Source: Funiculus sociatus GB2-C1 (GTDB lineage Bacteria > Cyanobacteriota > Cyanobacteriia > Cyanobacteriales > FACHB-T130). Taken from it: a DNA stretch of 64,000 bases. Location: positions 1 through 64,000 of the forward strand of contig NZ_JAMPKJ010000021.1 of NCBI RefSeq assembly GCF_039962115.1, in the 5' to 3' direction. Position numbers and translations under genes: made by a program. The notes under the pieces are model-generated. The model did not search any database. It was not told the DNA's origin and worked only from the letters and a program-made list of their open reading frames with translations. Below, one piece after another: positions 1 through 8,792 of this stretch. The number at the start of each line of letters is the position of its first letter. Positions within the stretch are counted from its first letter, which is position 1.

Positions 1-12
1 AATGCGCCCTAT

Positions 13-816
13 GTGTCAATCACCATCGGGCTTTACTCCCTATTACATACAATAAAGTTATCTCTCTTTTTATTGTTCCGCTATGTATTTAGCATACTAA
101 GTACTGAAGAGCCATCATTATTTGATAAGATTACAAAAGCTAAATATAGATTATTTGCATTGTTTGCAGGCAGTGCAATAATTTTCTATAGTTTAGCAGG
201 TTTTAAAATTATTGACCCCTTTATTTTTTTGCCTTCAAATAAACCTGATAATATTAATTCGAGAAATAATTCAGAAAGTTCAATTAGCGCTCTTACTCCT
301 AAGCCAAAAATAGAGTCTGTACAGGTAAGTAAGCCTGAGGAATTAAAGTCTTCAGTTGCTAATCTGTCAAATGGCAATTATCTGCTTTGTAGCCAGAGTA
401 ATACTTCTGATGAAGATGAATTAGGTTTTTGTTTTCGGTTTCATAAAATAGGGAATCGAGTCATTGGCAACTTCTACGCAGCTGATTACACAGAGGGCTA
501 TTATGTATGTATCGATGGTACAGTTAATAGCAGTACCGTCAAGGGTAAAGGAATGGCATATACTGTAATGGATGAGCCTATAAGTAATCACAATAAAATT
601 GAGCATCAAGATAAGCTTGTTAACGGTGATGAAAGTGGTCTTCTGAAGGTTGGCTTAGTCAGGGCTAGGAATACTGGTTTTAGTGATGAGAGTGGTGGAA
701 TGGAAGGATATTCTGTTGAGTTTTACTATGGGAAAGTTGTGCTTAATTTGAATAGTGTTTATCGTTACAAGGTAGGAGCTACACCTCCACCTCAAAGATG
801 TAAACGCATTCCTTGA
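13..816 (+). CDS. Hypothetical membrane-anchored protein
   Basis: I do not recognise this family. The frame starts with GTG at 13 but is open to the window edge, so the true start may lie outside. Residues about 8-29 and 47-73 are hydrophobic and look like two membrane segments. The rest (about 190 residues) is soluble and Ser/Asn-rich just after the membrane, then more folded, with several cysteines. This suggests an anchored exported or cytoplasmic domain. The gene is AT-rich compared with its neighbours. It ends 152 bases before the retropepsin-like gene, with no clear terminator. Function unknown. Confidence 0.6.
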   Translation: MSITIGLYSLLHTIKLSLFLLFRYVFSILSTEEPSLFDKITKAKYRLFALFAGSAIIFYSLAGFKIIDPFIFLPSNKPDNINSRNNSESSISALTPKPKIESVQVSKPEELKSSVANLSNGNYLLCSQSNTSDEDELGFCFRFHKIGNRVIGNFYAADYTEGYYVCIDGTVNSSTVKGKGMAYTVMDEPISNHNKIEHQDKLVNGDESGLLKVGLVRARNTGFSDESGGMEGYSVEFYYGKVVLNLNSVYRYKVGATPPPQRCKRIP

Positions 817-968
817 AAATTAGCGACCGTCAATCAGTTATAACTAACTAACTATCGCTTTATACTGCATTAAGAAATAAAATTGTCTAAGAAGAAGTTT
901 CGGAAGTTTTGATAGTATTCAACAACAAATTATCAAGCATCATCAAAAATGGCTAACGAGCAGAAAAA

Positions 969-1370
969 TTGATAGTGCAGGTAAGGCTAACAAATGCGAT
1001 TGATGAAGAGTTAGTAAATCGCGGACTGCTTAACCCAAATTTATTGCGCGTGTATGAAACACAAGCACTTGTAGATACTGGCGCTACACGCACTGTGCTA
1101 CCTATGGATATAGTGCAGCACCTTGGTTTAAGGATTATGAGTCAACAGGTAGCTAAATATGCTGATGGTAGAGAGGAAGCAGTCGGGCTGACAGGGCCTG
1201 TCATCATTGAAATAGAAGGTCGTCAGACTATCGAAGCAACAATGGTGACAGGGAATCAAGTGTTGATAGGTCAGACTGTATTGGAGACGTTAGATTTACT
1301 TGTAGATTGTAAAAATCAGCGCCTAGTTCCAAATCCCGCACATCCTGACTATCCAGTGTTGCGAGTATAG
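969..1370 (+). CDS. Retropepsin-like aspartic protease domain protein
   Basis: A 133-residue single-domain protein. Residues 36-40 read DTGAT, the catalytic Asp-Thr/Ser-Gly signature of clan AA aspartic proteases, followed by a hydrophobic turn (VLPMDIV). The C-terminal part, LIGQTVLETLDLLVD, is the second conserved element of stand-alone bacterial retropepsin-like proteins. A single DTG per chain means the active form would be a homodimer. The start used is TTG at 969; GTG at 975 is an alternative and there is no in-frame ATG close by. Such genes are common in cyanobacteria and their substrates are unknown. The family call is firm; whether it has protease activity is inferred. Confidence 0.75.
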   Translation: MIVQVRLTNAIDEELVNRGLLNPNLLRVYETQALVDTGATRTVLPMDIVQHLGLRIMSQQVAKYADGREEAVGLTGPVIIEIEGRQTIEATMVTGNQVLIGQTVLETLDLLVDCKNQRLVPNPAHPDYPVLRV

Positions 1371-1456
1371 CAATTAATTAATAGGTGTAAGATAAGAGCG
1401 ATCGCATCCACGTATAGTTAAAATACGCTTAAAATGCTGCTTACTGTAAATTGACT

Positions 1457-2797
1457 ATGCCTATCGACGCACCTCTTCCCGTCGGGTCAGTTCTAGAAAA
1501 CCGCTATTGTGTCGTGCGAGAATTGGGGCAAGGTGGCTTTGGACGTACCTATCTTGCAGAAGATACCAATCGGTACAGTGAGCATTGCGTACTTAAAGAA
1601 TTTTTACCACAAGTTCAAGGCAGCAAGGAATTACAAAAAGCTGAAGAGTTATTTATGCGGGAAGCTGGGGTTCTTTATCAGCTGCAACACCCGCAGATTC
1701 CTCGTTTCCGAGAATTGATCCGAGTCAATCTTGGCGGTACGGAATCCCTATTTTTGGTGCAAGAGTATGTAGAGGGGCAAACCTACTGCGATTTGTTAAA
1801 AGCAGGGAAGCCGTTTGACGAGGCCCAAGTAGTTCAACTGCTGCGGCAAATTCTACCAGTATTGGACTACATCCATTCGCTAGGGGTGGTGCATCGAGAT
1901 ATATCCCCTGATAACTTGATTCAGAGGAGTTCCGATAAGTTGCCAGTTTTAATTGACTTTGGTGGCGTTAAGCAAGTAGCAGTAAATGCTGCCTCCCAGT
2001 TTAGCGGACAGATGCCCGCTACTCGGTTAGGTAAGGAAGGTTACGCACCAGAGGAACAAATACGCCAAGGAAATGCTTTTCCTTGTAGCGATTTGTACGC
2101 TTTGGCAGTTACAGTTTTGGTGTTGCTAACTTGCAAAGAACCCCAGAAACTTTTCGATAGTTTTCAGGCAACTTGGCGGTGGCGACAAGAGGCGAAGGTT
2201 AGTCCTATGTTAGCGATTATTTTGGATAAAATGTTAGCTTATTATCCGGGCGATCGCTATCAGTCAGCTAGAGAAGTTCTCCAAGCCCTCCCGTCTGGAA
2301 ATCCCCTTTTTTCTCAAGTTCCTACTATGAACGTTGTAGGTAGCCCCGCCTATCAAATTCCTCCAACAACTATCAGTCAAAAAAGTAAAAGTCCCAGTGT
2401 TTCCATTCCTAACCCAATTCACAAGCTGACTTGGTTAAAATTTTGGAAAACAGGAATTAGTGTAAGTCTGATTTTGGCAGTCGGAGTCGGGGCTTGGACT
2501 TTAATAAAATCCCGTTTATCCTCCTTTCCTCCAGCAATATCTTCGCCATTACCTGCCGATGGTTCGCTAAGTAAAAAAGAGCAGGATTTTGTAGCTGAAA
2601 TAACTAAGCGTCGCCAAGCTTTGAAGATTTCCGAAACGGTTTTTATTCGTCAAGTTGATGAAATTTTTTATCAGAAGTATCCAGAATTAAAGCAACGCAG
2701 TTTGACAACTAAGCCAGAAGATGCACGTTTCCGAATTGATTGGTACCAAATTGCTAATGACGAACTAAATAAGTTAGAAAAAGGCGCTCAATTATAG
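1457..2797 (+). CDS. Serine/threonine protein kinase with C-terminal membrane segment
   Basis: A Hanks-type kinase. The glycine loop GQGGFG is at residues 24-29, the ATP-binding Lys at 48 (VLKEF), the catalytic loop HRDISPDNL at 146-154, DFG at 167-169, and an activation-segment end GKEGYAPEEQ. The catalytic loop has Ser where most kinases have Lys (HRDIK), a variant also seen in other bacterial kinases. A single hydrophobic stretch (ISVSLILAVGVGAWTLI) near residue 335 would anchor the protein, leaving about 95 residues of possible sensor domain. The ATG at 1457 is preferred over TTG at 1451. Substrate unknown. A long hairpin overlaps the stop codon. Confidence 0.88.
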   Translation: MPIDAPLPVGSVLENRYCVVRELGQGGFGRTYLAEDTNRYSEHCVLKEFLPQVQGSKELQKAEELFMREAGVLYQLQHPQIPRFRELIRVNLGGTESLFLVQEYVEGQTYCDLLKAGKPFDEAQVVQLLRQILPVLDYIHSLGVVHRDISPDNLIQRSSDKLPVLIDFGGVKQVAVNAASQFSGQMPATRLGKEGYAPEEQIRQGNAFPCSDLYALAVTVLVLLTCKEPQKLFDSFQATWRWRQEAKVSPMLAIILDKMLAYYPGDRYQSAREVLQALPSGNPLFSQVPTMNVVGSPAYQIPPTTISQKSKSPSVSIPNPIHKLTWLKFWKTGISVSLILAVGVGAWTLIKSRLSSFPPAISSPLPADGSLSKKEQDFVAEITKRRQALKISETVFIRQVDEIFYQKYPELKQRSLTTKPEDARFRIDWYQIANDELNKLEKGAQL

Positions 2798-2875
2798 CAG
2801 TCCTATTTGAGTTGCGAAAGGCGTAGAAACAGGGTTTCTGCCTAATAGGAATCACAACTCAAACAGGATTGCTAT
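2794..2875. repeat. Nested inverted repeat after the kinase gene
   Basis: The arms at 2794-2814 and 2855-2875 are 21 bases each and complementary except at two positions. The loop holds a second hairpin (2823-2830 with 2834-2841). The left arm includes the kinase stop codon (2795-2797). It may act as a terminator or be a dispersed hairpin element; there is no U-tract directly after it. Confidence 0.7.
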
Positions 2876-2929
2876 GTGATGCAATTTAGTTCGCTAAGAT
2901 TGTTTTTAACTGTCAAGCCAAAATTTTTA

Positions 2930-3130
2930 TTAAGGAAAGTCAGGAATCACCCATTGGGGAGGCTGCATAGCTTTTTTTCTGCGCGCTTCGTCAGCAATTT
3001 CCAGCATTCTATCTAAAGAAGTCTCTTTGATGAAGTTTGACGCAGACGCTGCATTTTCCTTATTGGGGCATTTGTCACCCAAAATGCAGCCGTTAACGCA
3101 GGCTTCAGCGCAGTTTACTGTAGCTTCCAT
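2930..3130 (-). CDS. Small conserved Cys-containing protein
   Basis: A 66-residue protein whose first 22 residues hold four cysteines (positions 7, 11, 15, 21: C-x3-C-x3-C-x5-C). A helical, charged segment (LDRMLEIADEARRKK) and a Pro-rich end (PPQWVIPDFP) follow. The Cys spacing could bind a metal or an Fe-S cluster, but this is inference. It reads as a genuine small cyanobacterial gene: the start is ATG, the composition is coding-like and no other frame explains the stretch. Function unknown. Confidence 0.6.
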   Translation of the reverse strand: MEATVNCAEACVNGCILGDKCPNKENAASASNFIKETSLDRMLEIADEARRKKAMQPPQWVIPDFP

Positions 3131-3290
3131 TGTGTTTGCTCTCTCTCATGGTCTTTGATGCTAGGCAGACTGATTCAAGCTTTGTCACTTTCAAAGCGAA
3201 AACGTCTACTTAAATTCTCCTTCTACAAATTGTACGGATATCTGTGAAAATTTCCAGCGTCTTGAGCGATCGCTTTCTTTACCGTTGCTA

Positions 3291-4736
3291 TCAAACTGAA
3301 TTAGCCCAATTTTTCGCCCAGTCTAAGGTCTGATAAACCTGCTTGAGAGTTGGTGCTTCGCAGTACAGTCGCAAAACGGGTTCCGTACCGCTGAAGCGAA
3401 TCATCAACCAACTGTCATTGGCTAAACGGAACTTATAACCATCAATTGTCAGACAGTCTGTTACTGACTGACCCGCAATTTCAGTTAAAGGCGATTTTTG
3501 CAGTTGTTCGAGTAAACGCGATCGCACGTTCATACTCGCTAAAGGTAAGTCAATCCGATCGTAAGCTGAGGTAAAACTTGTTTTCTCCTGCAAGCGTTGG
3601 TAAAGTTCGCTTAAGTCTAGCCCCGACTGGGCGATCGCTTCCAACAAATACAGTGCTGACAGCAGCCCATCCCGCTCTGGGATATGATTGCCGTAGCCAA
3701 TGCCTCCAGACTCTTCGCCGCCTACTAACACCTGAGTTGATAACATCCGGTCGGCGATGTACTTATAGCCTATCGGTGTCTCATACACTGGCAGATTGTA
3801 CAGAGACGCTACGCGGGGAAACAAATCGGAACCGCTGACTGTTTTTACCACTTCGCCCGTCAGTCCCCGCCGCGATGCCATGTGTTCAATTAAAATCGGG
3901 ATGAGTATTTGGGAACTGAGGAAATTTCCTTGCCCATCGACAGCAGCAATGCGATCGCTATCTCCATCAAACACAAATCCTACTGCCAACCCCTCACCAC
4001 TGCTGCGGCGGTGAGTCCGCATCTGCCGGAACATCTGGGAAAGGTAACGCGGTAAAGGTTCCGGCGCACTTCCACCAAATAAAGGATCGCGAGAACTATT
4101 AATTTCCTGAATTGGCGTTGCCAACAGTTTTTCAAGTCCGGATGCCGCCGCACCGTGCATCACATCGGCAAAAACACTGAGTTTCTTTTGCGCGATCGCA
4201 TCCTGAATGCAGCCAATATCCACTTTAGCCCGTAGCTCTTCACAATAATTAGACCACGGGTCGAACCTCTCCAAACTTCCAGGCTTTCCTTGGACTGGCG
4301 ACGATTCCTTAGCCAACAGTGCTTCTATCTTTTGCGTAATTTCTGGGGGAACCGAACCCCCAAATGCTCCCTTGACTTTTAACCCCGAATATGGGCCTGG
4401 ATTATGACTTGCCGTAATCACCAAAGCCCCTAGAGCCTTTTGTTGATAAGCCGCCCAGCTAAATGCTGGTGTTGGGGCATAACTATCGCTCAACAGCACA
4501 TCAAATCCCGCAGCTTGCACTGCAAGAGCCGTCTCAAAAGCAAAAGTTTCCGACATAAAGCGCCGATCGTAGCCCACAATGATCGTGCGCTGACTTGTCG
4601 TCTCACCATAGACATCTGCCAGGACTTGTGCCGCCAACGGTGCCACAAGCGTTAAACGCTCGAAGGTGAAATCTGCGGCGATGATACCTCGCCAGCCATC
4701 TGTACCAAACTTAATCGGATTAACAGCAAGCGGCAT
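3291..4736 (-). CDS. Phosphoglucomutase/phosphomannomutase family protein
   Basis: An alpha-D-phosphohexomutase of 481 residues. It starts with the usual FGTDGWRG substrate motif (10-17). The active-site phosphoserine lies in TASHNPG (Ser110), the Mg-binding loop is DGDSDR (257-262), the sugar-binding loop GGEESGG is near 335, and the phosphate-binding RFSGTEPVLR lies near the C-terminus. All four functional loops are present, so it should interconvert hexose 1- and 6-phosphates. Whether glucose, mannose or glucosamine is preferred cannot be read from the sequence. It looks monocistronic, and its start faces the next minus-strand gene across about 110 bases. Confidence 0.9.
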   Translation of the reverse strand: MPLAVNPIKFGTDGWRGIIAADFTFERLTLVAPLAAQVLADVYGETTSQRTIIVGYDRRFMSETFAFETALAVQAAGFDVLLSDSYAPTPAFSWAAYQQKALGALVITASHNPGPYSGLKVKGAFGGSVPPEITQKIEALLAKESSPVQGKPGSLERFDPWSNYCEELRAKVDIGCIQDAIAQKKLSVFADVMHGAAASGLEKLLATPIQEINSSRDPLFGGSAPEPLPRYLSQMFRQMRTHRRSSGEGLAVGFVFDGDSDRIAAVDGQGNFLSSQILIPILIEHMASRRGLTGEVVKTVSGSDLFPRVASLYNLPVYETPIGYKYIADRMLSTQVLVGGEESGGIGYGNHIPERDGLLSALYLLEAIAQSGLDLSELYQRLQEKTSFTSAYDRIDLPLASMNVRSRLLEQLQKSPLTEIAGQSVTDCLTIDGYKFRLANDSWLMIRFSGTEPVLRLYCEAPTLKQVYQTLDWAKNWANSV

Positions 4737-4843
4737 AAAAGCAGGGGGTGTTGCAATGATAACGGTCGGATCTTAACATTTGTGGAGTCATTAGTCACTT
4801 AAGAGTTGTCAAGTTGAAACCCTCCCTAGCCAACGCTTAAAAA

Positions 4844-5224
4844 CTAAGGACTACCGCCATCGTCCTCTTGAGAGCCTGACTCGTGCTTGACAGTTGGGGA
4901 ATTGCCATTTGAAGCTGACAGATGTTCGAGAAGCGATCGCAGCCTCATGCGCTCAATGTAAGGCCAGCCGCCAGCTTCTTCCATATCTTTCAACAGATTG
5001 TATAGAGCTTGACGATTATCCGGTAAAGAAGTCTGAAATACACCTTCCCGAATCTCGCGGTGCAAATCCTCTAACGCGCGAAGCATTGCCAACAAAGCCA
5101 GAGTATCTCCCTGACAAGTCTTTGCCAAAGACCGAACAGAAATAGCGATCGCTTCCAATTCTGACCCAAAAAGCCCCGACTCAACATCTTTGTTACTGTT
5201 CATGCGGGTGATTTGTCTGTCCAT
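4844..5224 (-). CDS. Conserved cyanobacterial hypothetical protein
   Basis: A 126-residue, mostly helical and acidic protein. The central part (about residues 24-108) is rich in Leu and charged residues and contains RALEDLHREIREGVF and EEAGGWPYIERMRLR. The last 18 residues are low-complexity Ser/Gly/Asp. The first ATG is at 5224; a second ATG six codons later (MNSNKD) is a plausible alternative start. I recognise no catalytic motif and assign no function. Confidence 0.65.
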   Translation of the reverse strand: MDRQITRMNSNKDVESGLFGSELEAIAISVRSLAKTCQGDTLALLAMLRALEDLHREIREGVFQTSLPDNRQALYNLLKDMEEAGGWPYIERMRLRSLLEHLSASNGNSPTVKHESGSQEDDGGSP

Positions 5225-5536
5225 GCTGTTTTCAACTTTAACGGAGTGTTTTCTTAACTAGAGCGATCGCTGCACAATCGACCTATTGGTAAATTGGTGT
5301 GGTGTGTAAGCACGGCATGGGTCTAAATCCCTATTAGGGATGGAAATAAAGGGATTGAAATAATTTACCCGCAGCTTCAGGATAAAGGCAACACAAAGCC
5401 TTGTAAAATTCACTTTAGAGATTCTAAGCCGAACGATTCCGAGCAAAATTAAGAATTTCACTTTTGTCCCTTGTCACTTAAACCCCACCCCAGATTTTAC
5501 TGGTAGGGATTCCTAAATTAGATATTGAGGTTGACC
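5225..5536. other. psbO upstream region
   Basis: This 312-base stretch separates the hypothetical gene from psbO. It contains a HIP1 octamer near 5262, a CRISPR-repeat-like fragment (5325-5361) and then the psbO leader. No gene is visible, and I could not place a promoter with confidence. Confidence 0.5.
5325..5361. repeat. Solitary CRISPR-repeat-like fragment
   Basis: AAATCCCTATTAGGGAT at 5325-5341 matches the palindromic 3' half of a well-known cyanobacterial CRISPR repeat type that continues TGAAAC; here it continues GGAAAT. AGGGATTGAAAT at 5350-5361 repeats the 3' end. No second full copy at spacer distance and no cas gene is present, so this is a relic or a chance resemblance, not an array. 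Confidence 0.4.
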
Positions 5537-6376
5537 ATGAGGTATCGCGCTTTCATTGTTGCCTTCCTGGCATTATGCTTGGGGGTACTAACTGCTTGTA
5601 GTGAAGGTCCAGCCAACGCGACTTCCGCTCCAACTCCACTCACCTACGACCAGATCCGAGGCACGGGTCTAGCAAATAGCTGCCCTCAACTCTCTGAAAC
5701 GACTCGCAGTTCTATTCCCATCGATCCTAGCCAGACATACAAAGTTACTAACCTGTGCTTACAGCCGACCAGCTTCTTTGTCAAAGAAGAATCTGCCAAC
5801 AAACGGCAAGCCGCCCAATTCGTTCCCGGCAAGTTGTTGACACGGTATACATCTAGCATCGACCAGGTGCTAGGTGAACTGAAAGTAGATGAAAATAACC
5901 GTCTAAGCTTGGTTGAAGAGGATGGTCTCGACTTCCAAGCCACAACTGTTCAGCTGCCTGGTGGCGAACGAGTACCCTTCCTGTTCACAATTAAAAACCT
6001 GGTTGCCAAAAGTCAGCCCGGAATGGACAGCATTAACACCTCGACCGACTTTGAGGGCGAGTTTAACGTTCCCTCCTATCGGGGGGCAACTTTCCTCGAT
6101 CCCAAAGGTCGCGGTGTAGCGAGTGGCTATGATAATGCAGTAGGACTCCCAGCCCAATCCGATTCTCAGGAACTGACTCGTGCTAATGTCAAGCGTGTAG
6201 ACACCCTGAAGGGTAACATTTCTCTGCAAGTCGCCAAGGTGGATAACGTCACCGGTGAAATTGCCGGAACCTTTGAAAGCGAACAGCCTTCCGATACTGA
6301 TCTAGGAGCTGGCGAAGTTAAAGAAGTTAAAATTCGCGGCATTTTTTATGCGCGGGTTGCACCAGATCAGGCTTAA
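5537..6376 (+). CDS. psbO: Photosystem II manganese-stabilising protein PsbO
   Basis: PsbO stabilises the Mn4CaO5 cluster on the lumenal side of photosystem II. The 279-residue product has an export signal, then LTYDQIRGTGLANSCPQL, with the conserved disulfide pair at Cys49 and Cys74. Further PsbO signatures are CLQPTSFFVKEE, GGERVPFLFTIKNLVA, STDFEGEFNVPSYRGATFLD and PKGRGVASGYD. The ATG at 5537 is used rather than TTG at 5525. The signal ends LGVLTAC-SEG, with Cys21 in a lipobox-like position, so the mature protein may be a lipoprotein. A strong terminator follows, consistent with a single-gene transcript. Confidence 0.97.
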   Translation: MRYRAFIVAFLALCLGVLTACSEGPANATSAPTPLTYDQIRGTGLANSCPQLSETTRSSIPIDPSQTYKVTNLCLQPTSFFVKEESANKRQAAQFVPGKLLTRYTSSIDQVLGELKVDENNRLSLVEEDGLDFQATTVQLPGGERVPFLFTIKNLVAKSQPGMDSINTSTDFEGEFNVPSYRGATFLDPKGRGVASGYDNAVGLPAQSDSQELTRANVKRVDTLKGNISLQVAKVDNVTGEIAGTFESEQPSDTDLGAGEVKEVKIRGIFYARVAPDQA

Positions 6377-6802
6377 ATCTGCTACTTAGCACTGATTGCT
6401 TAATTTAGCGGATCGGGAAAAGGGGCTGGTGAAGCCCCTTTTTTTATGCCTTAGAAGTCAAAAGTTAAAAGTGAGGACTTATAAGGGTTACTCATTTAAA
6501 GCTTTTAACTACACACTGACAGTGCTTGTTTCCGGTAGAAAATCATTTCTCCGTGAAAATGCTATTGTAATTAACTGGCCAAAAAGAATAAACTTATGAT
6601 CAAGCCTGAAAAAGCAGGTAATTAGGAAAATTTACCAAAAATGCTTGATTAGTTTTACTTTTCTGAAGGGCAGTTCCCCGGAGCCTACTTAATAGCTCGA
6701 TCCTCCAGCGTCTATGTTTTAAATCACAGCATCTACTTAAAAAGCAGAATAAAACCAAAATTAGCGTCTCTACTGGGGACAATCTACCAAGCGAACTTCT
6801 TT
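6377..6802. other. Intergenic region psbO-sigF
   Basis: A 426-base gap. It contains the psbO terminator (6421-6446); beyond that it is AT-rich. The short open frames on both strands lack coding character. Presumably it holds the sigF promoter, but I see no unambiguous -35/-10 pair. Confidence 0.5.
6421..6446 (+). terminator. psbO rho-independent terminator
   Basis: A stem of AGGGGCT (6421-6427) with AGCCCCT (6433-6439) and a five-base loop is followed by a run of T to 6446. It lies 44 bases after the psbO stop. Confidence 0.9.
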
Positions 6803-7579
6803 ATGTATACCAACGTCACTCCCGAAATTAAACTGGAGAGCTTGCAACTGTTACGAGAGTACCAGCACAATCGTACAGATGCTGTCCGGAATCATCTGGT
6901 AAAACTGAATTTTGGACTGGTGAGAAAAGAAGCACATCACTGGGTTAATCAGTGTACTGAGAACTATGAGGACTTGCTTCAGGTTGGCTGTTTAGGATTA
7001 ATTCGAGCTATTGAACGCTTTGACCTGTCCAAGGGACACGCCTTCAGTTCCTTCGCCATCCCCTACATTCGCGGCGAAATTCAGCACTATCTACGAGATA
7101 AAGGCTGCTCGTTCCGCCTACCTCGGCGCTGGCAGACTCTGCGGTATCAGGCAGCCTCTGTAACGCGGGAGTTTCAACAGAAATACAACCGACCACCTAC
7201 CCATTCAGAGGTGGCAGCGGCGCTGGAAATTTCTGCTTCAGAATGGCAGGAAATCCAGTTAGCGTTTCAAAACCGAGAATTGCTAAGTTTAGATTTACCA
7301 GTGGGAGATGCTGAGGAAGGTTCGACTTGCTTAGGCGAACTTGTACCAGACCCCCAATATCGCAGTTTTCAGTTAGCCCAAGAAGACCAGATTCGCCTAC
7401 AATTGGCTCTGGTGCAACTAGAAAAGCGCACTCGCGAAATTCTAGAATTCGTTTTTTTACACGATTTAACGCAAAAAGAGGTCGCAGAACGCTTAGACAT
7501 CAGTGTGGTGACTGTCTCCAGGCGTGTTAAAAAAGGATTAGACTCGCTCAAAAAGCTAATGGTAGGGCCGGAGAATTAA
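6803..7579 (+). CDS. sigF: Group 3 RNA polymerase sigma factor SigF
   Basis: A sigma-70 family factor of 258 residues. Region 2 is near residues 27-100 (DLLQVGCLGLIRAIERFD, then FSSFAIPYIRGEIQHYLRD), with a shortened region 3. The region 4 helix-turn-helix near 228-247 is LTQKEVAERLDISVVTVSRR. The overall match, including GSTCLGELVPDPQYRSFQLA, is to the cyanobacterial SigF group, which in other cyanobacteria controls pilus/motility and stress genes. No anti-sigma partner gene is adjacent. The following Pro-rich lipoprotein gene is separated by 276 bases and is probably transcribed separately. Confidence 0.93.
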   Translation: MYTNVTPEIKLESLQLLREYQHNRTDAVRNHLVKLNFGLVRKEAHHWVNQCTENYEDLLQVGCLGLIRAIERFDLSKGHAFSSFAIPYIRGEIQHYLRDKGCSFRLPRRWQTLRYQAASVTREFQQKYNRPPTHSEVAAALEISASEWQEIQLAFQNRELLSLDLPVGDAEEGSTCLGELVPDPQYRSFQLAQEDQIRLQLALVQLEKRTREILEFVFLHDLTQKEVAERLDISVVTVSRRVKKGLDSLKKLMVGPEN

Positions 7580-7855
7580 CCAAGAAGTTCTTGGGAAGGG
7601 AAGAGGAGTTAAATTGAAACATTGGCAAGGTGCGAGAACCTTCCCCCATCCAACCTTCTTTTCGTCAACCGGCAACGGACAAAAAACTAAAAATTGAATA
7701 AAGTAACACAAATGCTACGCTTTCATCTATATATTTTAAACTTGTAATAGAGGGGTGCGATCGCATCCATCTATTCAAGGTATAACCCGCCTCAAAGAAA
7801 TTTGAACAGAAAATCTCTTGTGGCGGATGCTATTAAGGGATTTGGGAACTGCAAA

Positions 7856-8764
7856 ATGCGTCAACATTCATGGATTGCGTTTGTCGGGATATTTGCTCTG
7901 GTAGCGGCTGGCTGTGCGCCAGCAGAGGATACTGCTATAGCTCCTAGTCCTGTTGTTTCTCCGCCGGCTGATCCGGCGGCGGTTCCGACTACTTCACCAA
8001 TAGCAAAGGCACCCCCAGGGTTTCCTACGCCAACTGTTCCTCCACGAACAGCGAACGTTCCGGGAGTTCCCGGCTTGATTCCATCCACAAACTCGGATGT
8101 GCGATCGCGTAATATTCCTAAAGGTAGACAAGACCCCTTTGAGAATGTTCCCCTGAACCCGCAAGTGACTGTGGTGCCTCCAGAGCCTGGTTCGGTTCCT
8201 CCGCCTCCGATTCCAGTTTCTCCGGCTCCGGGTGTAGCACCGCAGCGTTCCATCCCAGTGCCGCCGCCTCTGCCCCAAGTACGCAATCCCGGAGTAAGAG
8301 CAAACAACGGTGGTAGAGCAGTTCCCCGCACAAGGTATACACCGCCGCGTCCCCCCCAGGTTAGAACAACAACACCGAGAAATCAGGCACCTAGAACCGC
8401 ACCAAATTCAGCTCCTATTGCTAGAACAAATACGGTGCCCCCTGCTCCCCTGCTGCCAAAACTGCCACCTCTACCAGAACCAACTCTGGCGAGAAATGTA
8501 GAAGTTACAGGAGTGGTGCAAGTAGGTAGGGAGCCTCAAGCAATTGTAAAAGTGCCGAATGAGCCGAGCCGCTACGTAGGAGTTGGGCAACGTTTATCTA
8601 ATGGGCAGGTGCTAGTTAAGCGGATTGAAGTGAATAATGGTGGCAGTCCGATTGTGATTTTAGAGCAATATGGCAGAGAGGTTGCCAGACGAATTGGAGA
8701 AAAACCAGAGGCGAATCCTGCTGGCGCACCTACGGCTGCTGCTCCTGGTTCTCCTCAAGCCTAG
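7856..8764 (+). CDS. Proline-rich lipoprotein, conserved in cyanobacteria
   Basis: The chosen start is ATG 7856 (302 residues), because it gives a compact signal peptide ending in the lipobox LVAAGC; the frame is open from TTG 7802. After the lipidated Cys comes a long Pro/Val/Arg-rich spacer with repeated PP and PPP blocks up to about residue 215. A compact C-terminal domain of about 75 residues follows (VEVTGVVQVGREPQAIVKV ... GYREVARRIG-like), resembling small beta domains of envelope or pilus-assembly proteins. The spacer probably spans the cell wall. Exact function unknown. High G+C wobble in the Pro-rich part produces long spurious antisense frames. Confidence 0.7.
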   Translation: MRQHSWIAFVGIFALVAAGCAPAEDTAIAPSPVVSPPADPAAVPTTSPIAKAPPGFPTPTVPPRTANVPGVPGLIPSTNSDVRSRNIPKGRQDPFENVPLNPQVTVVPPEPGSVPPPPIPVSPAPGVAPQRSIPVPPPLPQVRNPGVRANNGGRAVPRTRYTPPRPPQVRTTTPRNQAPRTAPNSAPIARTNTVPPAPLLPKLPPLPEPTLARNVEVTGVVQVGREPQAIVKVPNEPSRYVGVGQRLSNGQVLVKRIEVNNGGSPIVILEQYGREVARRIGEKPEANPAGAPTAAAPGSPQA

Positions 8765-8792
8765 ATACGATTTGTTGTAGGGAGTTTAAAGA

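Noticed and set aside
881-976. Short frame upstream of the retropepsin-like gene, overlapping its start
   Set aside because: It has no proper start codon and is too short to support; possibly a decayed gene end, but not demonstrable.
5321-5460. A CRISPR array upstream of psbO
   Set aside because: Only one half-repeat and one partial end are present, with no regular spacing and no cas genes nearby.
6396-6782. Short frames on both strands in the psbO-sigF gap
   Set aside because: One covers the psbO terminator; neither has coding composition or a recognisable product.
7580-7594. Hairpin CCAAGAA/TTCTTGG after sigF as a terminator
   Set aside because: No T-run follows; weak evidence.
7861-8331. 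Antisense 156-codon frame, rich in Gly and Thr
   Set aside because: It is the mirror of the Pro-rich lipoprotein region, and its composition follows from that.
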